From Tethya wilhelma (lineage: Eukaryota > Porifera > Demospongiae > Tethyida > Tethyidae): DNA of 64,000 bases. Below, in pieces: positions 33,142-43,526 of the stretch (position 1 is the first letter of the stretch; each line of letters opens with the position of its first letter). The translations under genes were made by a program, and so were the position numbers. Below the pieces are notes generated by a model that was given only the letters and a program-made list of their open reading frames with translations, ran no database searches and was not told where the DNA came from. The stretch is taken from NCBI GenBank assembly GCA_964030475.1, contig CAXIPT010000006.1, positions 2,793,714 through 2,857,713 on the forward strand, in the 5' to 3' direction.

Positions 33142-34009
33142 CTTGTTCATTCACTTTTTTCAATACTATAGTGTGGAAACACTATCAGAGACTGGTTAGT
33201 CCCTACAAAAAGCTTGAGTGGCAGCTACATGCACTTCATTAAGGCTAGTGCGCATGCGCATAATAATGCCTCGTGAATAATGACCTTTGAACTCTACCTA
33301 CAAAGATGGCTGCATTGTAGTACATGAATTTATACACTAAGTTTCAAGGCTTTCTAGTTTTTGTTTAGGCCTATTTATGATGAAAACGAATATCAAAGAA
33401 TGTAGTACCCATGAAAAGAACTTACTTTGTGCTGTCAAAGTTGGCTCAACACATTCTGGTTCCCTGGAAATCCTTTTCAAGTAAGTCAGTTAGGAAGTAC
33501 GTACGTAAGTACGTACGTAAGTTAGGAGAACAAAAATGGCACTATGGTGGCTTCTCACTAGCGCTCTCTACGAGTGCTGAGAGAAGTTTTTGTGAGTTTT
33601 AGGCCTTGCATGCAGTTAGTAATCTGTCAGTAAGAGCCTCTGAGCAGCTTTGAAGGTTTAATTTTGTTTGACTAGACTTTTATAGTGACCAACATTTTGT
33701 ATTGTGTCTATGGGACAGGCGGCCCATTCCTACTATACGTACTACCGTACGTATGATAATATCACGGACCCGGAGAATAGTAACCCGGCCCCTCAGGAGT
33801 TTAGTAACCCTCTCACTACATATGGCCCAACCACTGACTGTGATGTGTGTCAACAGCTTCGAGTTCTATGGGTAACAGTTCGATCATACCAAACTAATGA
33901 TTCCCTAAATTAAACTTGCACTTATATAGAAGCTGTCTGACAAGATATCCAAGGCTTTGGCTTATAGAGTGAAGTCGAATTCACAATTTGCAAGTCACAG
34001 TAGTATGGT
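33142..34009. other. Intergenic with duplicated flank sequence
   Basis: 33780-34224 repeats 31085-31500 (GAATTTAGTAACC..CTCACTACATATGGCCC... onward), showing that the duplicated block includes the arrestin 3' flank. TGCGCATGCGCA, a perfect NRF-1-type palindrome, lies at 33249-33260. No gene seen. Confidence 0.6.
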
Positions 34010-34070
34010 CATGCAACAGAGCACTGAAGAATTACTCTTCCATTTTGTAATTGGCTATTGATGCATAACA
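34010..34070 (+). pseudogene. Second 3' remnant of a plus-strand arrestin gene
   Basis: GAGCACTGAAGAATTACTC...GGCTATTGATGCATAAC matches the 31255-31345 remnant and the C-terminal codons of the 28488 gene. Confidence 0.55.
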
Positions 34071-34224
34071 ATTGTTGACAAATAGTTTGAACTTGACTCA
34101 TCACTAAAATTAAACCTCATGCACATTAATTCACAATTATTATCTATTGTTAAGTTTAATTGACTGACATAATCTATAAACACAAAACTTATTATTACAG
34201 CACAATCACTCTATTATCATTGAT

Positions 34225-35160
34225 TCACTCTGGTCTGCGTCCAATTACTACCGTAGTAGTCACAGACTCATTTATACCCCATGGGACAATCACTTTCACA
34301 ACAAGTGCATATACTCAAGGGTAATGAACCTGCACTTGTTGATGATGCTGGGTACAAGGTCATGGGGTACAATCAACTCAGGATTCCAGACTGTTGAATT
34401 TCCTCCACGAATCTCTTGACTGGTTACACTAGCTACTGTTTCTTTGTCTTCGTTTGTCTTTGTTCTTGCTTCAGGGTAGGTTAGTTTCACAGTTTCTACT
34501 CTCTTGATCGATAGCTGCAGTTTTACCTTTCGTGAGCTTTCATTTACAATCTCTATTGGGAATGAGATTGTTTCACCACAAGCAAAGCCAGCACCATGGC
34601 AGTTCAAATGAAAATACTATTGGTCCGGACACAAACCAGAAGCAACCAACCTCTTTTTTTCTCCTGTTGAAAGTGCTGTGGTTGGAGTAAGTCAGCATCC
34701 CTGAAATTGATGCTCTCATAGACAGTCAAATCGTTCTTAACTGAGTAGTCACCAGTCAAATACCCACCATGGACCAAACCTTCAATAGAGTAGCTTATCC
34801 CACCATAAGATGAGGTCTTGTAAGAGGAGGGGATGTTTTGAGGTAGCGGAAACTGGAAATGAAAGTTGTGTACCCCTGCCGGCAATTCACAGTTGGGTGC
34901 CTCTTCACTTTTCTATACGACTAAACAATTGAATGTTTGGTGCATTGCTTTATGAAGTCCTCATCATCTCTTTAGGTATAGGTAGTGGTAGTATTGAAGA
35001 ACGTTTCTTCTTCTGACCTGTGTGCGCTGCCAGAGATTCTGATTTGAATTTCATAAAATTGTTTCGGTTCATCCAGCTCTACTACTAGCATACCAGACAC
35101 AACTGATCCAGTAAAGGAATAATTATGGTTATCCAAATCTAGTTGCAAACGAATAGCCAT
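34225..35160 (-). pseudogene. Arrestin-domain pseudogene 3
   Basis: Starts normally (MAIRLQLDLD at 35160). It is then broken by TAA after TTTTYTYT (about 34970), by TGG to TAG in the VVWKSEE motif (about 34915), by a frameshift near 34605 and by a 2-bp TA insertion near 34312 (CATATACTC against CATACTC). Every segment matches arrestins 1 and 2. The several independent lesions make a true pseudogene likely. Confidence 0.9.
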
Positions 35161-35572
35161 ATCACATGAATTTTATAGCAGTTTTTATCTTATAAACAAA
35201 GCATCTGCTCAAGCATCACCTGATTTAATATGGCAAACACGATGCATGTGCTATAGCAGCTAAAGTTTTTACAATATATACCTGTAGTAGAATCTACGAC
35301 CTCTTAATCCATTGTTTTGTGGTAGTATTGGAGTTGTATGACCTATGAGGTCATTTTGTGCAGGAAGCATGCACCATGCTTACTGTTATTGTATCACCCA
35401 TGTGTACTTAAAGTACAGGTTAGGTGTCTGCACTAGTCTATCATAATTATATCCCTTCATCACACTCATACAAATTGATGATGCAATCAGATTCTATAGT
35501 AAATAGATAATAATATTTTCCAGATAAAAGTAGTATATTATTTAATTTTGATGTAAATGTTACAATCATTGA

Positions 35573-36487
35573 TTAAAGGCTGTGATGATTTACAGAGTTT
35601 CCAATAACAATGGGTACAGTAATTGATGTACTCTTACTCCACGGCACTTTTAACTTCACTTCTAGATAATACTCCACACTGATGCATGCACAGCTTCTCA
35701 TTGTCAATGCACCAAGGTCTTCTGGTATCAGAACGTTTGTTGTCCACATTGTAGATTGGCAAGGTCGAATTTTATCACTGGATACTTCAACCAGTTTGTC
35801 CATTATGACTCTTGCATGTCTGTCAGATCCTAGAAAAACCTCCCTTCGAACAAGTGAGGCCACTAGTCTTGAATTCCGCAAGCTGTCATTCTTAATGTTC
35901 ACAGCAAGGGGTATCTGCTCACCCAAATAGTATCCCATTCGTGAAAGTTCAAAGTTGAATGGTATGGAGCCTGGGGTAAACAGAAAGTTGGCATTCTTTT
36001 TCTTTTCAAAATGTTTCGGTCGCAAGAGATTAGCGTCATCAATGCTGATCAGTTGTTTTACAGGAAAAATAGCATCAGTGGAATGATCAAATTTTAGAGA
36101 TCCAGTTCTGATTCTTCCATGAATGCAATACCTAATCCAAGCACACCCTCCTTCGTAGGATGACGGTATAGCATGTGGAAGTCTAAACTGAAATGGGTAT
36201 GTGTGCACTCCACTTGATAATAGGCCATTGGGACTGTCTTCTTTTTTCCAAACAGTGGCCCACTTGTTCAAGTACTCCTCGCCATTTTCAAAATAAGAGG
36301 TTGATTTTGAATCGCTTGATGACCCTGAATCAAAAGTTTCTGACCAAAATGTCTCTGCTTTGCCAGTAATGCCAACTTCAATAAGTTTGTATTTCTTAGG
36401 TACTTCCAGTTTGATTACCACTTTACCAGAGACAACAGAGCCAGGATAATAGCACTCACTGTCCAATAAAATCTTGAAGTTTCTCAT
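35573..36487 (-). CDS. Arrestin-domain protein 4 (short form, divergent)
   Basis: A 304-residue single-exon protein starting MRNFKILLDSECYYPGSVVSG. It has both arrestin halves (LIEVGITGKAETFWSE, FQFRLPHAIPSSYEGG; TPGSIPFNFELSRMGYYLGEQIPLAVNI, VPWSKSTSITVPIVIG). It is more distant from arrestins 1-3 than they are from one another and bridges to the long forms. There is no C-terminal tail. The ATG at 36487 is the first Met; the frame upstream has none. Confidence 0.88.
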   Translation of the reverse strand: MRNFKILLDSECYYPGSVVSGKVVIKLEVPKKYKLIEVGITGKAETFWSETFDSGSSSDSKSTSYFENGEEYLNKWATVWKKEDSPNGLLSSGVHTYPFQFRLPHAIPSSYEGGCAWIRYCIHGRIRTGSLKFDHSTDAIFPVKQLISIDDANLLRPKHFEKKKNANFLFTPGSIPFNFELSRMGYYLGEQIPLAVNIKNDSLRNSRLVASLVRREVFLGSDRHARVIMDKLVEVSSDKIRPCQSTMWTTNVLIPEDLGALTMRSCACISVEYYLEVKLKVPWSKSTSITVPIVIGNSVNHHSL

Positions 36488-37170
36488 GGTGATGCTTATC
36501 AATACTCATAAAATTAAATCTTGGGTTATAGAGAGAGCTTGCAGCATTTTATAGTGAAAATTTAATGGTACAATGAGGATATGGAAATTCCAGTTGATGA
36601 TGTAATTTATTAACCTGTACTAAAGTGACGTTTGAGGTCAAAGTCTACCAGACGTTACCAGGAAGTTTGTTAATTGTGGAGAACGCGCCATAGTTCCTAC
36701 AGGTCGGAGGTTGTGTTTGTCATTCAGATAGTCATAACCATTTCGAAGTCATTGTCATACTCTATACTGTCTAGATAACTGTACAGAACTTTAACACTGC
36801 CACGTCACAATTCTTTTGCGCATGCTCGCTCGAGCTGTCGACCGGGATTACGTGAAATTGCAACGTACAAATGCAGGAAACTGTCACAGTATAACGGTTG
36901 CCAGTAAGTTCCTTTACGGAACCCAAACATTTATGTGAATGACTGACATCATAACTCATAGGCAGCACTCTGGCTCTGAGCGTCTAGCAACTGTATTATG
37001 ACTTGTTACTTGTACATGACATTGTCATACAAACAACTTTGAATTTGTGAACTAAACACAGTAAGGTTTCATAATGGTACAGAAGTGCATGATAGATCAG
37101 TGTTTGTTTTTCTGTACAATTGTATCATGCAATTATTGCTGTGTATGTGTGTGTATAAAGTCAGCAGCTT
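36488..37170. other. Intergenic
   Basis: Upstream region of arrestin 4 and downstream flank of arrestin 5. No gene or clear repeat. Confidence 0.5.
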
Positions 37171-37171
37171 T

Positions 37172-38794
37172 TTATTGAAGTGACTGTGTGCTGAGAGGCT
37201 GAGCTGCTCCAAATTGTAATCTGAGACTTGTAGGAATTCCTTCTTGAGTGTACATGTGTTCAAAACCGCTCCCAGATGAACTTGAAAGAGCTTGAAACTC
37301 ACTGCCCTTGGGTGCATGTTGTGTGATCCAATGAGCAGGTGGTGCTGAAGGGGATGTATACGTATCTGCAGCTGGTGGTTCATGATAGGGAGGCTGTATT
37401 TCATACCCTTGCATTTGAAGGGGAGGCACTCCTTGCATTTGAGGGGGAGGCACTCCTGATAAAACATTGCCAGTTAAATGGGTAGGTGGTTGTATTTCTT
37501 GAGAGGGTGCTCTTATTTGTAAGCCATAATTATGATAGGGCAGTACAAAATTTTGTGGATAGGGAGCAAGGCCTTGCTGCTGCTGAGTGGCTGTTGATGG
37601 AATGGCTGGTACGGGTGGTTGTGGTGGAAATTGTTGCTGAGGAATAAGAGGATGTCCAATTTGAGATTGTATACTGGGAGCTCCACTAAACATGAAAGGT
37701 TGTTGCTGTGCAGCTACTGCTACTGGTCCTGATCCTGGAGGGCTTCTGAACTGATGTGGTTGTGTTCCAGCTGTTTGTTGCCCTGGATACACAATTCCTT
37801 GTCCCGCCATTTGTTGTGTACATGACGGAATGGTTATAGTTCCATCATGTGGCTGAGGAGAGGGAAGTGATTGCGGTGCTGGATTTTGAATGACATTGTG
37901 AGTATATGTATCGGATATTCTAATAGGTACCTGTATCTTCATATTGGTACTCCAAGGTACTTTCATTTTCACATTCAGAGTGTATTCCACTGTGATACAC
38001 TTGCAGTAAGCATTGTCGTATGTGGACAGACAATCCAGTGGAATGTTTAGATCAATTTTCCAAGTTTTCAAACATCTTGATTCAATTGGGCCACTCCGTA
38101 CACGAACTATCTTCAATGATTTGGTATTTGTGATATCTCTTGCACGATAGATTTCCTTCTGTACAATACATGCCACTATCATAACAAGCTTTGAACTCTG
38201 ATTAGACACGGACACGGCAAGTGGAATTGCCTCACCTCTGGTAAACACCTTTCTTGTCAAAATAAACGAGAACTTTAATGGTTGTGATGCACCAAACAAG
38301 ATTTTAGCATCCTTTTGCTTTTCAAATTGTAATGGTCTCGGCAATGTAACATTCCTTACGTTTAGAGGTGGCTGATTTATTGTTAGGTAAACATACCTGG
38401 ATGAATGGTTAGGTTTTATGGAACCCGTCAGGATTTTACCATAAACTTTGTAGTAAATCTTACCAATAGTAGCAGAAAGGACTGAGGGAACATTTTGGGG
38501 TAGTGAAATTTCAAAGGGAAAGTTGTAGTCACCCGCTGGTAGCTCACCATTATGTGTGTCACTTTTTTGCCACACAATACGTGAAAGATCAATGAAATGT
38601 TCATGGTTGCTGTGACTTGAGCTTTTACCATCTGAATCACGTGTTTCCCAGTACACCTCTGCTTTACCTATCAGAACAACTTTGATGAGTTTGTACTTCT
38701 TTGGCTTGTCCACTTTGACAACAAGTTGACCAGTTACAATTGAGCCTGCATAGTAGGTTGGACTATTTACTCTGATTTCCAACTTCTTTACCAT
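37172..38794 (-). CDS. Arrestin-domain protein 5 (long form, tail without PPxY)
   Basis: 540 residues. Residues 1 to about 300 form the arrestin fold (MVKKLEIRVNSPTYYAGS, LPQNVPSVL, FSFILTRKVFTRGEAIPLAV, VPWSTNMKIQVPI). The rest is a Pro/Gln-rich tail with PSAP (in TSPSAPPAHW), the type of motif bound by Tsg101. Where arrestin 6 has APPAYW (PPxY), this copy has APPAHW. It also stops about 55 residues earlier, losing the final PPSY. The stop codon overlaps a minus-strand AATAAA (CAATAAAAAG), so the shortened end may carry its own poly(A) signal. Start chosen at MVKKLEI, conserved in the 28488 gene and in arrestin 6 (MVRKLEI). Confidence 0.88.
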   Translation of the reverse strand: MVKKLEIRVNSPTYYAGSIVTGQLVVKVDKPKKYKLIKVVLIGKAEVYWETRDSDGKSSSHSNHEHFIDLSRIVWQKSDTHNGELPAGDYNFPFEISLPQNVPSVLSATIGKIYYKVYGKILTGSIKPNHSSRYVYLTINQPPLNVRNVTLPRPLQFEKQKDAKILFGASQPLKFSFILTRKVFTRGEAIPLAVSVSNQSSKLVMIVACIVQKEIYRARDITNTKSLKIVRVRSGPIESRCLKTWKIDLNIPLDCLSTYDNAYCKCITVEYTLNVKMKVPWSTNMKIQVPIRISDTYTHNVIQNPAPQSLPSPQPHDGTITIPSCTQQMAGQGIVYPGQQTAGTQPHQFRSPPGSGPVAVAAQQQPFMFSGAPSIQSQIGHPLIPQQQFPPQPPVPAIPSTATQQQQGLAPYPQNFVLPYHNYGLQIRAPSQEIQPPTHLTGNVLSGVPPPQMQGVPPLQMQGYEIQPPYHEPPAADTYTSPSAPPAHWITQHAPKGSEFQALSSSSGSGFEHMYTQEGIPTSLRLQFGAAQPLSTQSLQ

Positions 38795-39797
38795 AACTGT
38801 TTCTCTGAGATGAATTATCAAATTATAGCAACTCCGTAGAGAACTTAATGCTCTCTGGCACAGGCCAGTGAGCTATACGTGTTCCAAAGGGTTGATTATA
38901 ATATAATAACATTATTACATTATTATAATATTACTAGAGTAAATGTATATAATTTATCAGTATTGCAGTTGTCGTCTATCCATGTGTAGTCAGGCTGTCT
39001 GAGAGATTTTTTGATCATAATCATAAAGGGTTTTGGGAATTGCTAGTACATGTTGCGTGCACTTATACCCGGCCATATACAATGGTACAAGCGGCGCGCG
39101 CACGATGAATTCGTCACTTACTACATTGACAACCATAACCAGGTTTTTTTAAAATAGGAAGTTAATAAGGGCTGTTGCTATGGCATTCACATTATCATTC
39201 AAATCGGAAAACTTTAAAATTTGATAGCGTAGTTTTTTTAATATTTTGTTGTCAGGGTAAGATATGGAATGTTTTTTGTTAAATGCACACCAGCAGAAAT
39301 GCTATAAACAGCCACAACTCACCTTAGCAATGAGATATTAAAAATCTATGCTGTTTAAGTTTAGATTGTTCCGATTCAAATGATAATAATTTCATTACTA
39401 TAGCAAAAACCTTAATAACCGCCTTATCAGAGCTGCCAAGGTTCATGCACTGAAATGAGTTAGTTTAATTATGTACCATATAAATTCATCATCATAAAAG
39501 CAGTAGAGCAGAAAGAGTAAGACTCCATTGGCATAATACAAATTTTGAGCACTTTTAGGAGTGAGACAGCTTCAAAATGAGTGAGACTCACTCCCAATGA
39601 GTGAGACTTGGTACGTAAGCCTTATTAATTATTATTCCTGATTCCAATATATAGGGGTGAAATAACTGACTTGTTCGTGTTATAAATTTTAGTTGGAGAT
39701 ATTATACTTGTACTCATGACTAAAAAGAAAAAAAAACTTTGTACAAGCTGAGATTATGATGTAGTCAATAGCAATGGACAAGATTATACATGATAGT
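38795..39797. other. Intergenic
   Basis: AT-rich; no open frame or repeat family recognised. Likely promoter of arrestin 5 next to 38794. Confidence 0.5.
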
Positions 39798-41561
39798 TCA
39801 AATTAAAGTTCCTCCATTGCCTTCCTGATAGAGTTCCATAACTTCTTGGTAGGAAGGTGGTGGATCACTAAATATTTGTTCGGCGCTTGTCTCTGCCCTC
39901 GTATCATATGATTGCTGTGTGTGTATATGTAAAGGCATAGCAGCTGCTTGCTGTTGTGACTGTACAATGTCATGTGTAATAACAGTATTGAGAGGTTGAA
40001 CTGCTCCTAATTGTAATGTGGGATAGGTAGAAATTCCTTCTTGAGTGTGGCCCACGTGTTCAACATCTCTCCCTGAAAGAGTCAACTCACTACTCTTGGG
40101 TCGGTGTTCTTCTGTGGTCCAATAAGCTGGTGGTGCAGCTGCTGAATGGGGTACTGATGATGCCTCTGAGGGCTCTTGATGGGAATGCTGTATTCCGTAC
40201 CCTTCAGGAGGCACTCCTGGTAAAATACCGCCATTTAAATGTGCAGGTGGTACTCCAGAATGCTGTGTTTCTTGAGAGGATGCTCCTATTAGTAAGCGAT
40301 AGTTATAAGGTAGTCCAAAATCTTGTGGATAATGAGCACTGTCTCGAGGCTGGCGACTAGTTGTTGCTGCAAGTGCTGGCTGTTGTGCATGTGGTCGAAA
40401 TGGTGGTTGATGATAAAGAATAGGGGGTTGACCAACAATTTGTGATGGCATACTGGGAGCTTCTCTGAACATGAAAGGTTGTTGCTCTGCAGCTGCTGCT
40501 ACTGGTCCTGGTCCTGAAGGGTTTCTGAACTGATGTGGTTGTGTTCCAGCTGTTTGTTGTCCTGAATACACAATTCCTTGTCCCACAATTTCCTGCTGTG
40601 TACTTGACAGAATGCTTCCAGCATGTGACTGAGAAGAGGGAAGTGTTTGTGGAGCGTGACGTTGAATATGCGCATCTGAGATTCTAATAGGTACTGACAT
40701 TTTCATGTTGGTACCCCATGGTACTTTTAGTTCCACATTCAGAATGTAATAGACTGTGATACATTTGCAGTAGTCATTGTTGTATGTAGACAGACAATCC
40801 AAGGGAATGTTTAGATCAACTTTCCAAGTTTTTGAACATTTTGCTTCAATCTGGGCACTCAGTGCACGAGCTACCTTCGATGATTTCGTATGTGTCTTAC
40901 TAAATCTTGAACGATAGATTTCATTCTGCACAATGCATGCCACTATTTGAACACTCCTTGAGCTCTGATTAGACACGGATACAGCCAGTGGTATTGACTC
41001 CCCTCTTGTGAACACCTTTCGTGTCAAAACAAACGAAAACTTTAATGGTTGTGAAGCACCGAACAAGATTTTGGCATCTTTTTCCTTTTCAAATTGTAAT
41101 GGTCTCGGCAATGTAACATCCCTTATCTTTAGAGGTGGCTGGTTTACTGCTAGGTAAAGAGACCTCGATGTATGGTCAGGTTTTATAGATCCTGTCATAA
41201 TTATACCACTAATTGTGTAGTAAATCTTACCAATAGTGCCAGAAAAGACTGAGGGGACATTTTGAGGCAATGAAATTTCAAAGGGGAAACTGTGGTTGCC
41301 TGCTGGTAGCTCACCATTAGGTGTGTTATGCCTTTTCCACACGATACAGGAATGACCAAAGAAACGTTCCTTGTTGCTGTTAGTTAGATAATTATCATCT
41401 GAACTGCGTTCTTGCCAGTGCACCTCTGCTTTACCAATCAGAACAACTTTGATGAGTTTGTAATTTTTTGGCCTATCCACCTTGCAAAGAAGATGGCCAG
41501 TTACACTTGAACCTGCATAGCAGGTGGGACTATTTACTCTGATTTCCAACTTCCTTACCAT
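39798..41561 (-). CDS. Arrestin-domain protein 6 with PPxY tail (ARRDC-like)
   Basis: 587 residues in one exon. The arrestin fold covers residues 1 to about 300 (MVRKLEIRVNSPTCYAGSS, GTIGKIYYTISG, SFVLTRKVFTRGESIPLAV, VPWGTNMKMSVPIRIS). A long Pro/Gln/His-rich tail follows with two PPxY motifs: APPAYW and, near the C-terminus, DPPPSYQEVM. PPxY in alpha-arrestin tails binds WW domains of NEDD4-family ubiquitin ligases, making the protein an adaptor for receptor ubiquitylation and sorting. It is the only clear full-architecture alpha-arrestin in the cluster. Its start is 335 bp from the divergent hexosaminidase start, with a GC-rich stretch between. Confidence 0.92.
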   Translation of the reverse strand: MVRKLEIRVNSPTCYAGSSVTGHLLCKVDRPKNYKLIKVVLIGKAEVHWQERSSDDNYLTNSNKERFFGHSCIVWKRHNTPNGELPAGNHSFPFEISLPQNVPSVFSGTIGKIYYTISGIIMTGSIKPDHTSRSLYLAVNQPPLKIRDVTLPRPLQFEKEKDAKILFGASQPLKFSFVLTRKVFTRGESIPLAVSVSNQSSRSVQIVACIVQNEIYRSRFSKTHTKSSKVARALSAQIEAKCSKTWKVDLNIPLDCLSTYNNDYCKCITVYYILNVELKVPWGTNMKMSVPIRISDAHIQRHAPQTLPSSQSHAGSILSSTQQEIVGQGIVYSGQQTAGTQPHQFRNPSGPGPVAAAAEQQPFMFREAPSMPSQIVGQPPILYHQPPFRPHAQQPALAATTSRQPRDSAHYPQDFGLPYNYRLLIGASSQETQHSGVPPAHLNGGILPGVPPEGYGIQHSHQEPSEASSVPHSAAAPPAYWTTEEHRPKSSELTLSGRDVEHVGHTQEGISTYPTLQLGAVQPLNTVITHDIVQSQQQAAAMPLHIHTQQSYDTRAETSAEQIFSDPPPSYQEVMELYQEGNGGTLI

Positions 41562-41895
41562 GGTTATAATGTTTTAAATGTTTTATCTTTACTTACTTCA
41601 CTCTGACTCCACAGGCCAGTCAAATGTGTTTCAGAGGGTAGATAATAATTTACTGTACTTGTTAACATTGATGTTGCCAAACAGATCAAAGCAAATATTA
41701 GTCAAGAATGTGCGCACGTGCATTTCAAATCGGAACCGACGCGGCGCCGCCCGGCGCGGCCTGCCGGCCATGTACGTACGCACATGCATGCAGGCGGCGC
41801 GGCGCGCGTGGGCCGACCAGATAAATTAACATTGACGACCACAACCAGGTTACTCTGATTTGATGCGCATGTCAGCTGATCACAAAATTTGCACA
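41562..41895. promoter_or_regulatory. GC-rich divergent promoter region
   Basis: Between the arrestin 6 (-) and hexosaminidase (+) starts. 41735-41820 is strikingly rich in CpG and GGC/GCC (CGCGGCGCC, GGCGGCGCGGCGCGCG) in otherwise AT-rich DNA, as expected of a CpG-type bidirectional promoter. Confidence 0.55.
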
Positions 41896-43175
41896 ATGTC
41901 TCCTGTGTACAAGCTCTTCTGTTTACTGTTCGTTTACGGTTCAGTGAAGGCTGATTCCAGCACCACCACTGACCTACTGTGGCCGATGCCTAATGATGTA
42001 CAGGCAGGCAATGATGTTTACTCTCTGGACCCGAGTAAATTCACTTTCACTGCGGGTGGTCAAGGAGGCAACAGTGACATCCTCAAAGATGCTTTCAAAC
42101 GCTACATGGAGCTCACGTTCAACTGCCCAACACCTTTTTATCCTTCAGGAGGAAACGTCTCTGCAAGCAAAGAGATGAGTGGGCTGACGGTTACGGTGAG
42201 CTCAAGTGATGAGACATTGGGCCTGGACACTGATGAGACTTGTAAGTCTTGACCATTAATTTTGTGTACTTGCAGGTTTATAAGTTAGCTTGTTCCTTCT
42301 TGTAAATTGTTTGTGTTGCAGATAAGTTGTCAACAGGAGATGGTACGCTTACAGCAAATACTGTGTATGGAGCACTCAAAGGTAATAGAGTTATTACCGT
42401 ATAGCAGGAAAGTTTAATACGTGGTGTCAAACTTTTGCGGAAGTCTCTAGTCAAACATTTTTGCAGTTTAACTTTCACAGTTGAGCTGTGCGAGCCCATA
42501 CGTAGTTATGGAAAATTCATGGATAAAAACTTTCACGATAAATCGTGATCCACGAAAACCGCAAAAGTTAAACTCTGCAAAACTTTTCTGCTATACCGTA
42601 GTACCATGTTGATTTTCAACTCATTGATCTGAACAAAGACTGTCTATGATTAAAGTCATGGGTTATTCAACAAACACAAATTGCATTGTTTAGAAATTTC
42701 ATGTAGTAAACAAACGATGCATTTTATTTGCATTTTATTCAAACTGTTGTGGAAAGATCTTTTCCCCAATTTTCTCATTTTATTGTGTCCTCTGTCAAAC
42801 AATTGATTGTTTTCATTACATCCTCTATTGTAACTATTACAGGTTTGGAAACTTTCAGCCAATTGGTGTACAAGACCCCTGATGAGAAGGTATATATGTG
42901 TTTGTCTGATGCAAAGCTTATAGGTAATATAATATTAGGTAGTTATGAGCCAGAAGGAGCTGGATTTGTTCATGATTCGATTTGCTATCTACAGACATGA
43001 AAATTAATGAATACTGTGCTAATTGTTATGTGGAGTTTCATTTACTTTCAGTTTCAAATCTCTCAAGTCACTGTGACTGACATGCCTCGATTCAAGTTCA
43101 GGGGATCAATGATTGATAGCGCTCGTCACTACCTCCAATTGCAGACCATCTTAGACCACCTTGTGAGTGTACACT

Positions 43176-43263
<88 letters not shown>

Positions 43264-43482
43264 NNNNNNNNNNNNNNNNNNNNNNNNNNNNNNNNNNNNN
43301 NNNNNNNNNNNNNNNNNNNNNNNNNNNNNNNNNNNNNNNNNNNNNNNNNNNNNNNNNNNNNNNNNNNNNNNNNNNNNNNNNNNNNNNNNNNNNNNNNNNN
43401 NNNNNNNNNNNNNNNNNNNNNNNNNNNNNNNNNNNNNNNNNNNNNNNNNNNNNNNNNNNNNNNNNNNNNNNNNNCACACACA

Positions 43483-43526
<44 letters not shown>

